The notes beneath the pieces were generated by a model, which worked only from the letters and a program-made list of their open reading frames with translations, had not been told where the DNA came from and searched no databases. From UBA7672 sp038326205 (lineage in GTDB: Bacteria > Pseudomonadota > Alphaproteobacteria > Caulobacterales > Hyphomonadaceae): a stretch of 64,000 bases of DNA. Numbering within the stretch: the stretch's first letter is position 1; each line of letters begins with the position of its first letter. The stretch covers positions 1-64,000 of the forward strand of contig JBBQJV010000003.1 in assembly GCA_038326205.1 (NCBI GenBank), written 5' to 3'. The position numbers and the translations under genes are program-made. Shown in pieces: positions 26,217 to 34,510 of this stretch.

Positions 26217-26327
26217 TGTCAAATCCCGCCGCGGGAGGGCGCTAGACGAGGGAAGATAGCCTTACCCAATTCAGCTGGGTCGATGCGCCTCAACCATACC
26301 TACAGCGGGGCAACCGAAATGCTGAGT

Positions 26328-26341
26328 TTGATCTTCATCAA
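26328..26341 (+). promoter_or_regulatory. consensus FNR/FixK box
   Basis: TTGATCTTCATCAA, an exact TTGAT-N4-ATCAA. It ends 52 bp before the ATG of the DUF883-like gene. It could also serve the divergent ligase pseudogene, whose start is 111 bp away on the other side. Confidence 0.82.
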
Positions 26342-26393
26342 GGCCGCCGCCATCCGACACTGCAGAATAGTCGATGGAGCACAGGAGAGTCCC

Positions 26394-26714
26394 ATGAGCC
26401 AAAGCGCAACGAACCACATTACAGCGGATCTGGCGGAAGGTTATGATGATGTCGTGCGCGGCCTAGGCCGCATGACAAAGCACCTTGGGGCTGATGCCGG
26501 TGATGCTGTTTCTCAAGCCGCGGCGAGCTTTGTTCATGCGGCTTCCGAGCTAGCCGACCAAATCAAGAAGCAGTCCGTCGTGGTGGCGCGGAAGGCCGGC
26601 GAGGAAATCAGGGAGCATCCCGTGGCGACCGCGGCGCTCGCTGCAGCGGCCGTGGGTCTCCTCGGGTACGCCGTCACGCATACACGCCACCCCAAGAAGA
26701 GCGAGACAAAATAA
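26394..26714 (+). CDS. DUF883/YqjD-like membrane-anchored small protein
   Basis: A 106-residue protein with an amphipathic helical body and one C-terminal membrane helix (VATAALAAAAVGLLGYAV, about 78-95), followed by a basic tail. This is the pattern of ElaB/YqjD/DUF883 stress proteins that tether ribosomes or other partners to the membrane. The start ATG 26394 follows CAGGAGAG. It is the first gene after a perfect FNR-type box and leads into two universal stress proteins. Confidence 0.75.
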   Translation: MSQSATNHITADLAEGYDDVVRGLGRMTKHLGADAGDAVSQAAASFVHAASELADQIKKQSVVVARKAGEEIREHPVATAALAAAAVGLLGYAVTHTRHPKKSETK

Positions 26715-26764
26715 CGTCACCGGCGGCAAACGCTTGCCAGGCGCGATGTGGGAAATGGAACAAA

Positions 26765-27607
26765 ATGCGTGATGTCTTGCTGCAGATCGACACCTACGCG
26801 GAGCCAATTGCACCTGCAGCGATCGATCAGGCGGTGGCGCTGGCCAAGATCCTCGACTGCAAAATCAGTGCACTTGCAACTCACATTGACATCAATGTTC
26901 CGGACAATTGGCTCGCTGAAGAGCTTCTTAACATAAGTAGTTTGGCGAAGACAGAGGAGTGCAAGAGCCGCGAGGCGGGGCAATCCTCCCTGGCGCACTT
27001 CGAGAGGGTTGCGTCTGCGGCGGGAGTGTTTGGCCAAGCAGCTGTGGTCCGCACCAACTTGCACGGAATCGGCCCTTGCGTGGTCTGGCACGCACGCACA
27101 CGCGATCTTTGCATCGTTCCGATTACCGGCCCGAGCGACAGCCAACGCAGTGTTGCCGAAGATGTGCTTTTCGGAACCGGGCGACCCCTTCTCGTCTTCC
27201 ATCCTGATAAGGCCCCGCTGCCGGCGGAGCACCTCGGTCGTGTGACTATCGCGTGGGACGGTGGCCGTTGCGCCGCTCGCGCGGTTGCCGATTCGATTTC
27301 CATGCTCAGGAAAGCAATAGATGTGCGCGTGCTGACAATCGTAGGTGAAAAGGCGTCTGCTGTTGCCGGGTTGTCGATAGACCTGATGAGACACCTAACG
27401 AGCCACGGGGTCCAGGCGACCATCGACGAGATCGATGGGGCCCATCACAGCATTAGCGCGTCAATCGAAGCCTACATCGATGAGTATGCGCCACAGCTAC
27501 TGGTTATGGGTGGTTATGGAAGCTCCAGGCTAAGGGAATTTGTTCTCGGGGGCGCGACGGAACACGTCCTCAACAATCTGCGAGTGCCTACGATGCTGTC
27601 CCATTGA
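26765..27607 (+). CDS. universal stress protein, tandem UspA domains
   Basis: A 280-residue protein. The second Usp domain is clear, with VTIAWDGGRCAARAVADSI near 155 and the nucleotide-binding end LLVMGGYGSSRLREFVLGG (G-x2-G-x9-G type) near 245-265. The first domain is more divergent. It ends with ATEHVLNNLRVPTMLSH. Such proteins bind ATP and help cells survive starvation or anoxia. It lies 50 bp after the DUF883-like gene, probably in the same transcript. Confidence 0.9.
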   Translation: MRDVLLQIDTYAEPIAPAAIDQAVALAKILDCKISALATHIDINVPDNWLAEELLNISSLAKTEECKSREAGQSSLAHFERVASAAGVFGQAAVVRTNLHGIGPCVVWHARTRDLCIVPITGPSDSQRSVAEDVLFGTGRPLLVFHPDKAPLPAEHLGRVTIAWDGGRCAARAVADSISMLRKAIDVRVLTIVGEKASAVAGLSIDLMRHLTSHGVQATIDEIDGAHHSISASIEAYIDEYAPQLLVMGGYGSSRLREFVLGGATEHVLNNLRVPTMLSH

Positions 27608-27735
27608 ATCAGTTCAGGTCCCGCATCGCTTGTTGGCGCGCGTGCAATCTGACTGACGCTTTGGTTTGCACCATTGCCGACGGTGTGAAGGTGTAGACGC
27701 CGGTCCCAGTTTAGGCGGCAGTGAAGGAACGGGCT

Positions 27736-28566
27736 ATGAGATTCAGAGACATTCTTGCGATCGTTGCATCGGCAACGGCTGATGAACACGTTATTGCCGC
27801 CGCGGATCAACTCGCTTCGCAGAATGATGGCAAGGTGTCCGGGCTTTTGCTCGGGTGGCTTCCGCCTGTCTCGTTGGCCGTCGAAGGGTGGGCCGTGACT
27901 CCCGTTTGGGGAGACGTGGTCGAGGAATCCAAGAAACAACTTGCAACCGAGCTGGACCGCGTAAAAGGGCGTTTCGATCGCACCGATCGAGGCTCTGGCG
28001 TGGAGTCAGAGTTGCTCGAGTTAAGCGCAGGTCGTATCGTGACAGGGCTACGAGGCAGGCACGCCGATATCACTGTTGTCGGCAGACCGCGTGCGGATTT
28101 TGGTCAGGCCATCGTGGAGGGGCCTTTGTTTGAGTCTGGCCGACCAGTGCTCGTCGTGCCGCCTGCGTGGAAGCCACGACAGATCGGAAAGTCCATTCTG
28201 GTCTGCTGGAAGCCGACACGAGAGGCCGCGCGGGCATTGGGCGATGCCGACGATTTTCTTGCAAGTGCAAGTCAGGTTACCATAGCCACAATCGATGCTC
28301 AGCCTTCCGCTGATAGTTATGGGCCGAGGCCCGGGATCGATATTGCCGCTCACCTGGCGCGGCGAGGGGTCCAGGTAGAACTTGCGAACCTCGACTCGAT
28401 GGGGCGAACCGAGGTCAAAATAATCGAGGAGCACGCTTTGGCCATCGAGGCGGACCTGATCGTCATGGGAGGCTATGGGCACTCCCGAATGAGTGAGTTC
28501 ATTTTCGGAGGGATGACTCGCGAAATGCTAAAAACTGCAACGCTTCCTGTCCTCATGTCTCACTGA
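27736..28566 (+). CDS. universal stress protein, tandem UspA domains
   Basis: A 276-residue paralogue of the preceding gene. It opens RFRDILAIVASATADEHVI, has SILVCWKPTREAARALGDA at the second domain, and ends with LIVMGGYGHSRMSEFIFGG and LPVLMSH. ATG 27736 is preferred over a GTG five codons upstream, because AAGGA sits 8 bp before it. The gap of 128 bp to the previous gene holds no clear FNR box, so read-through from the upstream promoter is possible. Confidence 0.92.
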   Translation: MRFRDILAIVASATADEHVIAAADQLASQNDGKVSGLLLGWLPPVSLAVEGWAVTPVWGDVVEESKKQLATELDRVKGRFDRTDRGSGVESELLELSAGRIVTGLRGRHADITVVGRPRADFGQAIVEGPLFESGRPVLVVPPAWKPRQIGKSILVCWKPTREAARALGDADDFLASASQVTIATIDAQPSADSYGPRPGIDIAAHLARRGVQVELANLDSMGRTEVKIIEEHALAIEADLIVMGGYGHSRMSEFIFGGMTREMLKTATLPVLMSH

Positions 28567-28761
28567 CCCGCGCGTTGGTCGAGCAATCTAAGATGGCCTA
28601 TGGAGGCTTCACGTAAACAGGTCACTTCGAAAACGGCAGCCGGCGCGTCGTCGCTTCATAGAATAAATGTGGTCATTTGGCGCGACATCGTCGGGGCTTG
28701 TGTGACTTAAAACGGAAATTGCCGCCGTTGCGATGCCTTTGATCTGGATCACCCCCCACCG

Positions 28762-28792
28762 AGACGCCGGAGGCGTCTAGAAAACTAGACGC
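28762..28792. repeat. two overlapping, mutually exclusive hairpins
   Basis: AGACGCC (28762-28768) can pair with GGCGTCT (28772-28778). Alternatively GCGTCTAG (28773-28780) can pair with CTAGACGC (28785-28792) around AAAA. The central arm is shared, so only one hairpin can form. It lies at the break point of the istA remnant. Confidence 0.7.
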
Positions 28793-28795
28793 TAT

Positions 28796-28840
28796 TCAAA
28801 CCTCGCGCACCTGGCGCATCGACTTCCTCCTCGCGGTCAT
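28796..28840 (-). pseudogene. istA N-terminal fragment (14 codons)
   Basis: ATG 28840 opens MTARRKSMRQVREV and stops at TGA 28796-28798. IstA proteins commonly start with a basic run and then MRQIREVLRL. The rest of the gene is lost. Short, so the call rests on its position next to the repeat array. Confidence 0.55.
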
Positions 28841-28897
28841 GGAATCCCCTTCGTTCAGGGCTCCACGTCTCGCACGGCACATAGCCTTCTCGGGCCT

Positions 28898-29010
28898 GTT
28901 CAGGATCGTCGGAATCGCTGTTCAGCTTCCGTCGGAACAGATGTTCAGGTTCGGTCGGAACGCGCGTTCAGCTTGGATCGGAAATGGCGTTCAGAATGCG
29001 TCGGTGCGCG
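28898..29010. repeat. five tandem 22-23 bp repeats, GTTCAG..TCGGAA
   Basis: GTTCAG occurs at 28898, 28920, 28943, 28966 and 28989, each followed after 7-8 bases by TCGG, mostly TCGGAA. Regular spacing and short inter-unit variation suit multiple transposase-binding sites at an IS21 end. The lack of non-repetitive spacers of 30 bases or more rules out CRISPR. Confidence 0.85.
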
Positions 29011-29115
29011 CAGCCTGCCAGCCGATTTACGTGACAGTGTCACTGCGCGGTGGTAAGTCTGACATGTCTCCGAGCGCTGCCGTTGGCGTGCCCGAATCCG
29101 ATCGAGGTCAAGCGC

Positions 29116-29547
29116 ATGCGACAGAAGCGTATTTGGGTAGCGACTTTCGACGGCGCATCGTCCCGGATCTTTACGTATGACGGCTCGCCTCGTCGCTTGG
29201 AAGAGATCGCTGGCGAAAGACGCGAAGGCCCGCATAAGCCGAACTTCGACGAGCGTGCGGGCAGGGTCTACTCAAGCGCGGGATCGGGTCGAAGCAGCGT
29301 CGAGCCGCACACAGATCCAGAACGAAATCTCGAAGACGCGTTTGTGACCTCGCTGGCCGAACATCTAGACAAGAGGCTCGCTGAGAAGGCCTTTGACGAA
29401 TTGATCGTCGCTGCAGGACCGCGCGCCTTAGGTACTTTTCGGAGTGTGGCCTCGCGCACCTTAGCTGAAAAGATCGCGCGGGAAGTGCATGGCAACTATG
29501 TCAACAATGATCGGAGCCGATTGCTTGAAGCGCTGGCGGCCGACTGA
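29116..29547 (+). CDS. host-attachment / BaeRF-type eRF1-like protein
   Basis: A 143-residue cytosolic protein of the Host_attach group. It opens KRIWVATFDGASSRIFTYDG, has FVTSLAEHLDKRLAEKAFDELIVAAGPRALGTFR in the centre, and ends in REVHGNYVNNDRSRLLEAL. The start is ATG 29116 behind GAGG. The family was named for plant attachment in Agrobacterium but is structurally an eRF1-like domain. Together with 15182 it gives the island two such proteins. Confidence 0.82.
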   Translation: MRQKRIWVATFDGASSRIFTYDGSPRRLEEIAGERREGPHKPNFDERAGRVYSSAGSGRSSVEPHTDPERNLEDAFVTSLAEHLDKRLAEKAFDELIVAAGPRALGTFRSVASRTLAEKIAREVHGNYVNNDRSRLLEALAAD

Positions 29548-29784
29548 CACGCAGTAGGTGGTAGGTTGATGCTACCCGCTCTTCCATCTTCTCGGGTCGG
29601 CAGGCGAGTAGCGACAGTCGGTGAAGCAACGGTGCTCACAAGTTAAGTGATCTCGGCTGAAAGCCGCCTTTGCGGCTTCGAAAATCCGAGTGATGTCAAA
29701 TGTCACCTTTTCGCTCGGCAAGCCGAACTGGGTCATTTTTAAATCAACTTGTCAGTACTGCCACCTCGTCCTCTCCCGTACAGT

Positions 29785-32430
29785 TCAACCGGTTTTGAAT
29801 TCGACACGGGCAATGTGCGAGGTCGCAGATTGCGCAACGTGCGCGCCAAACAGTTGGGCGAGTTCGAGCGCACCCTTATTCGCCATAAGTAGATCTCCCC
29901 ACACCCGCGCAGCCCCCCTGTCGCTTGCATAGGACAAGGCCGCGTGAAGCAGGCTGCGACCAAGCCCGCGGCCCCGGATGTCGGACCGCACGAAGATCGC
30001 GCACTCTGCGCTCGAAAAATCGGGATCGAAGACGAGCCGTACGAGGCCTGCGAGCACTTCCTCTCCCGCATCTGCGACAAGTACCATTTCGCGATCATAA
30101 TCGATCTGGCAGAGCCTCGCCGCCGCCGCCTCGGTGACGCGGCTCATGGTGTCATGAAAACGCATACGGATGTCGTCCGGCCCTGCCTGTGCCGCCAAAG
30201 CGAAAAGTCGCCCGGCGTCGTCTGGCCGGATCGGACGGACAGAGATCTGCTGGCCATCGACCTCGACATCGTGTGCGAGCTCTTTCGGCCATGGTCGAAT
30301 TGCCAGTCGGTAGGGTTCCTCCTTCGGCTGTCTCACGACGATCCGCGCATCGAGCGCTACGACGCCGTCTGCATCGGCCAGCAGGGGGTTGATATCGAGT
30401 TCGACTACCTCGGGGATGTCGATGACGAGTTGTGAGAGAGCGATCAGCGTTGAAACAATCTTATCAAGGTCCGCCGGCTTGCGATCCCGATACCCTGCGA
30501 GGAGCCGGGAAACGCGAGTGCGGTCGATCATGTCGCGTGCGAGGACTGAGTTAAGGGGCGGCAAGCCGATCGTTCGATCTGCGATGACTTCAGTCGCCAC
30601 GCCGCCATGCCCGAACAGAATGCAAGGCCCAAAGGTTGCATCGATCACCGTTCCGAGCAACAATTCCACGGCATGCGGGCGTTTGATCATCTCCTGCACT
30701 GTGAAGCCGTCGATCGTTGCGTCAGGCCGCTCGCGCGTGACACGCTCCAGCATCTCCTGCGCCGCACGATGGACGGCCCCCGGCGTTTCAATGTCAAGGC
30801 GTACGCCTCCGACGTCGCTTTTGTGGCTTATCTGGCGTGACAGGATCTTGAGGGCGACGGGACGGCCGATTTCGCGCGCGGCAGTTTCTGCGATTTCGGG
30901 TGTCGAGGCGGTTACCGTCTGGACGATGGGGATCCCATAGGCATCGAGAACTGCCTTGGCCTCGGGCTCGGTGAGCATTGAGCGCCCCTCCGCCAGCACG
31001 CCTGCTATCAGTGATCGCGCTGCGCTCCGTTGGCCGGCTGAGCGTTCGGACTGCGCGTGGCTCGGGGTTTCGTAAAGCAGCGCCTGGTTACGTGCGTATT
31101 CGTGCAAGCGCAGGAACGCGCGGACGGCTTCGTCCGGCGTCTCGTAGGTTGGGATACCGGCGTCTGATAGCAGACGACGGGGCTCTGCCACCGTCGCTTC
31201 GCCGATCCAGCACGACAGCATTGGAGTCCGTGCATGACGTTTCTGTATCCGCAAGACTGCATCCGCCGCATCGACATTGTCGGCGACACCGGTCGGGCAG
31301 TTCATCACTAGGATGGCGTCACTGTCTTTCTCGCCCGTCAGGGCGTCCAGCGCCTTCTCGTAACGTGCACCATCGGCGTCGCCGATGATGTCGACGGGAT
31401 TGGCGCCTGACCACGTTCCGGGCAATGACTCATCGAGCAAAGAAACGATGCTAGCAGTGAGCTGTGCGAGACGGCCACCGCCCTTTTCGAGAGCATCCGC
31501 AGCCAACACCCCCAGCCCGCCGCCATTTGTAAGAATCGTAAGCCGGTTGTCCGATACATGCATACCCGAATTCAGGGTCTCGGCGGCATCGAACAGGTCT
31601 CGCAGCGTATCGACGCGCAGCATGCCGGCCCGCCGGAACGCGGCATCATAGACTGCGTCCGCGCCGGCGAGAGCGCCGGTATGCGAGGCGGCGGCTCTTG
31701 CGCCTGCTGCGCTTCTTCCGGCCTTCACGACGATCACCGGCTTGGCGCGAGAGGCGATGCGCCCCGCCGACATGAATTTGCGCGCGATTGCGATGTTCTC
31801 GGCATAGAGCAGGATCGCGCGTGTGTCCGTGTCCATCGCCAGAAAATCCAGCAGGTCGCCGAAGTCAACATCAGTCATGTCGCCCATGGAAACGATGTGC
31901 GAGAATCCGATATCGCGCCCGTTGGCCCAGTCGATGATCGATGTGGCGATTGCGCCGGACTGGGAGAGCAGAGCGATTCCGCCACGCAGCGGTTTCATGT
32001 GAGAGAAGCTGCCGTTGATGCCTCTCGCAGGGGACAGGAAGCCGAGGCAATTGGGACCGACGATACGCATTAGGTAAGGTCGCGCCGCGTCCAACATCTC
32101 TTGCTTCTGGTGGCTGTTGAAACCAGCAGTGATCACAACTGCGGCCCGGCATCCAAGTTCACCAAGTTCGGCGATCAGGCCGGACACGGTCTGTGACGGC
32201 GTCGCAATGACCGCAAGGTCGGGCCGTTCCGGCAATGCTGCCAATGCAGGATAGCAGGGATGACCGAGTAGTTCCTGCGCGCGCGGGTTAACAAACATGA
32301 TGCCGCCGTCAAAGCCGCCTGCAAGCAGGTTACGTGCAACGACGTGGCCGACAGATCCAGTCCGCCGGCTGGCGCCGACCAACACGATCGCAGAGGGACG
32401 AAACAGAGCTTCGAGGTTGCGTGTGGTCAC
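29785..32430 (-). CDS. ADP-forming acyl-CoA ligase fused to GNAT acetyltransferase
   Basis: An 881-residue fusion. It has a CoA-binding domain (1-125, VLVGASRRTGSVGHVVARN and GPNCLGFLSP), then a ligase domain with the phospho-His segment ASHTGALAG. An ATP-grasp domain (about 490-700, VALKILSRQISHKSDVGG) and a C-terminal GNAT domain (about 715-881, acetyl-CoA loop RGRGLGRSLL) follow. Homologues include Pat-type protein lysine acetyltransferases. The kept His suggests the ligase half may still make acyl-CoA with ADP/ATP exchange. A broken paralogue lies at 25798. Confidence 0.92.
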   Translation of the reverse strand: MTTRNLEALFRPSAIVLVGASRRTGSVGHVVARNLLAGGFDGGIMFVNPRAQELLGHPCYPALAALPERPDLAVIATPSQTVSGLIAELGELGCRAAVVITAGFNSHQKQEMLDAARPYLMRIVGPNCLGFLSPARGINGSFSHMKPLRGGIALLSQSGAIATSIIDWANGRDIGFSHIVSMGDMTDVDFGDLLDFLAMDTDTRAILLYAENIAIARKFMSAGRIASRAKPVIVVKAGRSAAGARAAASHTGALAGADAVYDAAFRRAGMLRVDTLRDLFDAAETLNSGMHVSDNRLTILTNGGGLGVLAADALEKGGGRLAQLTASIVSLLDESLPGTWSGANPVDIIGDADGARYEKALDALTGEKDSDAILVMNCPTGVADNVDAADAVLRIQKRHARTPMLSCWIGEATVAEPRRLLSDAGIPTYETPDEAVRAFLRLHEYARNQALLYETPSHAQSERSAGQRSAARSLIAGVLAEGRSMLTEPEAKAVLDAYGIPIVQTVTASTPEIAETAAREIGRPVALKILSRQISHKSDVGGVRLDIETPGAVHRAAQEMLERVTRERPDATIDGFTVQEMIKRPHAVELLLGTVIDATFGPCILFGHGGVATEVIADRTIGLPPLNSVLARDMIDRTRVSRLLAGYRDRKPADLDKIVSTLIALSQLVIDIPEVVELDINPLLADADGVVALDARIVVRQPKEEPYRLAIRPWPKELAHDVEVDGQQISVRPIRPDDAGRLFALAAQAGPDDIRMRFHDTMSRVTEAAAARLCQIDYDREMVLVADAGEEVLAGLVRLVFDPDFSSAECAIFVRSDIRGRGLGRSLLHAALSYASDRGAARVWGDLLMANKGALELAQLFGAHVAQSATSHIARVEFKTG

Positions 32431-32526
32431 CAGTTACTCGTCGCTTGAGGGTTGGCATCGAAGATATTCGTCGCGCATGTGTACTGTGAGAGAGAAACAG
32501 GAGATCATAAGTGTGATTGTCGGGCA

Positions 32527-32874
32527 TCATCGGCACTTTGCAGTGCCGCACTTTGTAAGCGTGGCTGCGAGCGGAGTGCAAATCTCGGCCGAGCCGTTGC
32601 AGCAGTCATCGACTAGAAAGTTGATCAACTCGCTCATTGCTGCTTAGTCGGCGCGATAGATGATAGAACGCCCGTCTCGGCGCGAGGATGCGCGGCCAGC
32701 GTTTGCGAGAAGCATCAGGTGGGTGGAGAGTGAGGATGGCGGCATCTGGAGACTCTCTGCGACGTCGCCCGCGGCAATGCCTTCCGGCCCAGCCTTGATC
32801 AGAAGCCGAACGGTTGCGAGCCGACTATTTTGTCCGAAGGCAGACAGTGCCGCCACGGCGGATGTCATTTCCAT
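32527..32874 (-). pseudogene. ArsR-family regulator interrupted by one in-frame stop
   Basis: Starting at ATG 32874, the frame encodes a winged-helix ArsR protein (AALSAFGQNSRLATVRLLI, VAESLQMPPSSLSTHLMLL, RRDGRSIIYRAD). It meets TAA at 32644-32646. After the stop the same frame continues MSELINFLVDDCC, then NGSAEIC, to TGA 32527. That is the normal C-terminus of arsenic-sensing-type ArsR with its Cys pair. Total 115 codons, the usual length. TAA most likely replaces a Tyr codon. A shortened but folded 76-residue product is the alternative. Confidence 0.85.
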
Positions 32875-33308
32875 AGCTACAGAAATACAGAAATATGGAC
32901 GTAGGCGCAATCCGGAACGTTGGGTTTATTGCTGGGCTTGCCTAAGCCTGCCTCATAAACTCAATCGATCTACATACTCGCGGGCATGATCGAAATCGGC
33001 GGACCAACTGATCCAATTTGGAAATTGCTGCGTTCAGAAAGTTGCCTCTGATAGGGTGAAATTCTCTGCTTACCAAGGAGGTTCAGTTTCCTGTTCCTTT
33101 GCGCGGCGGCTCTAGTAAGCCCCACAAAATCGCGGACTTAGCGCTCGTGAAATCGTACAGAGGATCGAATGAGGTGTACGAGTTCTAGAGATGGTGGGGG
33201 GCGGTAGGGATGCCACCGCTTGATCCATCGCAGAGTAGATGCCGCGTAAATCAAGAATCTTTGCGGTGTTGGTAACTATATAGTCTTGACTGTGAAGGTG
33301 CCTAGCAC
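32875..33308. other. intergenic region with ArsR-type operator-like repeat
   Basis: No gene is recognised. Near the ArsR start it holds the tandem 8-mer ACAGAAAT at 32879-32894. The rest shows no clear FNR box or terminator and includes the promoter of cbpA. Confidence 0.5.
32879..32894 (-). promoter_or_regulatory. operator-like direct repeat at the arsR start
   Basis: ACAGAAAT occurs twice in direct succession, 4 bp upstream of the arsR ATG. This is a plausible autoregulatory site; the gene it would control is now broken. Confidence 0.4.
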
Positions 33309-34214
33309 GTGCAAAGTCCTTATGACGTTTTGGAAGTTTCACCGACCGCGCGCGATGAAGACATTCGCAAAGCCTTTCGCCGGCTCGCCAAGAAACTTCA
33401 TCCTGATCTCAACCCAGGGGACAAGGCAGCTGAAGCAAGATTCAAGCAGGTAACTGCGGCGCAGGACCTCCTCCTGGATCCGGAAAAACGAAAACGCTTC
33501 GACGCGGGCGAAATCGACGCGAGTGGAGCGGAACAAGCCTCGCGGAAGTACTACAAGGATTTTGCAAACGGCGCCGACGCTGCGCGCGCATATCATGACA
33601 GCTCCGGGTTCGCAGACTTTTCGAGTGCGGACGGTCTTTTCGCTGAAATTCTACGGCGGCAGGCCGAACAGTTGGCGAGCGCGCCTGGGGCGGATCGGCT
33701 GTATCGCATTTCGATCAGCTTCCTGCAGGCTGTGAATGGCGCAACCGAACGCCTCAACTTGCCCGAGGGTGGCGCCCTTGATGTAGTCATTCCTCCGGGC
33801 ATCGAGGACGGTCAGGCGTTGCGCTTGAGAGGAAAAGGAATGCCGTCGCGTGGCAGCGGGCCACCTGGCGATGCGCTGATCGAGGTGTCGGTTCAAGCCC
33901 ATCCGCTGTTTGTGCGGGAGGGAAACAACATCCGGATTGAGCTGCCTATCAGCCTGAAGGAGGCGGTTCTCGGCGCGCGTGTAAGAGTGCCGACGCCATC
34001 AGGCGAGGTGATGCTGACAATTCCCAAGAGCGCAAACTCAGGTACGATTTTACGCCTGAAAGGTAAGGGCGTGGCGCGGAAGTCGTCGCCAGGGGATCAA
34101 CTGGTAGCAGTGAAGCTCGTATTGCCATCCAAGGCAGATGCTGAGCTCGAGGCATTCTGCAAGAATTGGACGCCCGATCCTGACGATGATCCACGAGGAG
34201 GTATGCAGGCATGA
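33309..34214 (+). CDS. cbpA: DnaJ-class co-chaperone CbpA
   Basis: A 301-residue type II J-protein. It has a J domain (SPYDVLEVSPTARDEDIRKAF) with the essential HPD at 31-33. A glycine-poor linker and two C-terminal substrate-binding domains follow (LDVVIPPGIEDGQALRLRGKG, then ILRLKGKGV). There is no zinc-finger region. It stimulates DnaK. The start is GTG 33309 behind AAGGTG. It overlaps the next gene by 4 bp. Confidence 0.95.
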   Translation: MQSPYDVLEVSPTARDEDIRKAFRRLAKKLHPDLNPGDKAAEARFKQVTAAQDLLLDPEKRKRFDAGEIDASGAEQASRKYYKDFANGADAARAYHDSSGFADFSSADGLFAEILRRQAEQLASAPGADRLYRISISFLQAVNGATERLNLPEGGALDVVIPPGIEDGQALRLRGKGMPSRGSGPPGDALIEVSVQAHPLFVREGNNIRIELPISLKEAVLGARVRVPTPSGEVMLTIPKSANSGTILRLKGKGVARKSSPGDQLVAVKLVLPSKADAELEAFCKNWTPDPDDDPRGGMQA

Positions 34215-34510
34215 GTCTCCCCAGAGATGCCTTTCTTGGCGAGGCAGGCCTCAGCGCAGAAACGCTTGAGGTATGGATCAATGAAGAGTGGATCATTCCC
34301 AGCGGCGAGGGCCCGGATGTGACATTCACAGAAACGGACGTTGCGCGCGCGAAGTTGGTTCGGGACTTAACTTACGATTTTCGCGTGAATCGAGAAGGCA
34401 TCGGGATAGTGCTTCATTTGCTGGACCAGGTGCACGGTCTACGACAGGTCCTTTCGGAGTTATCACATACCAACGGTGGCTTGCCGTTACATAAGGAGAG
34501 AAATGAGTAG
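34211..34510 (+). CDS. cbpM: CbpM-type modulator of CbpA
   Basis: A 99-residue MerR-like small protein. It has AGLSAETLEVWINEEWIIP near the start, FTETDVARAKLVRDLTYDF, then a C-terminal helix region LHLLDQVHGLRQVL. CbpM binds the J domain of CbpA and restrains it. Its 4-bp overlap with cbpA is the usual arrangement. Confidence 0.92.
   Translation: MSLPRDAFLGEAGLSAETLEVWINEEWIIPSGEGPDVTFTETDVARAKLVRDLTYDFRVNREGIGIVLHLLDQVHGLRQVLSELSHTNGGLPLHKERNE

Larger units (their letters stand above)
28567..29115. mobile_element. IS21-family end remnant (transposase-binding repeats plus istA start)
   Basis: The stretch holds five tandem copies of GTTCAG-N7/8-TCGGAA (28898-29010). Next to them, on the minus strand, is a 14-codon open frame reading MTARRKSMRQVREV. 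That is the usual opening of IS21-family IstA with its terminal repeat array. The rest of istA/istB is absent. Beyond is a short sequence that may be the other end of an internally deleted element. Confidence 0.65.

Noticed and set aside
28898..29010. Short CRISPR-like array
   Set aside because: The units are contiguous with a 22-23 bp period, diverge from each other, and have no spacers of CRISPR length; an IS21 end explains them better.
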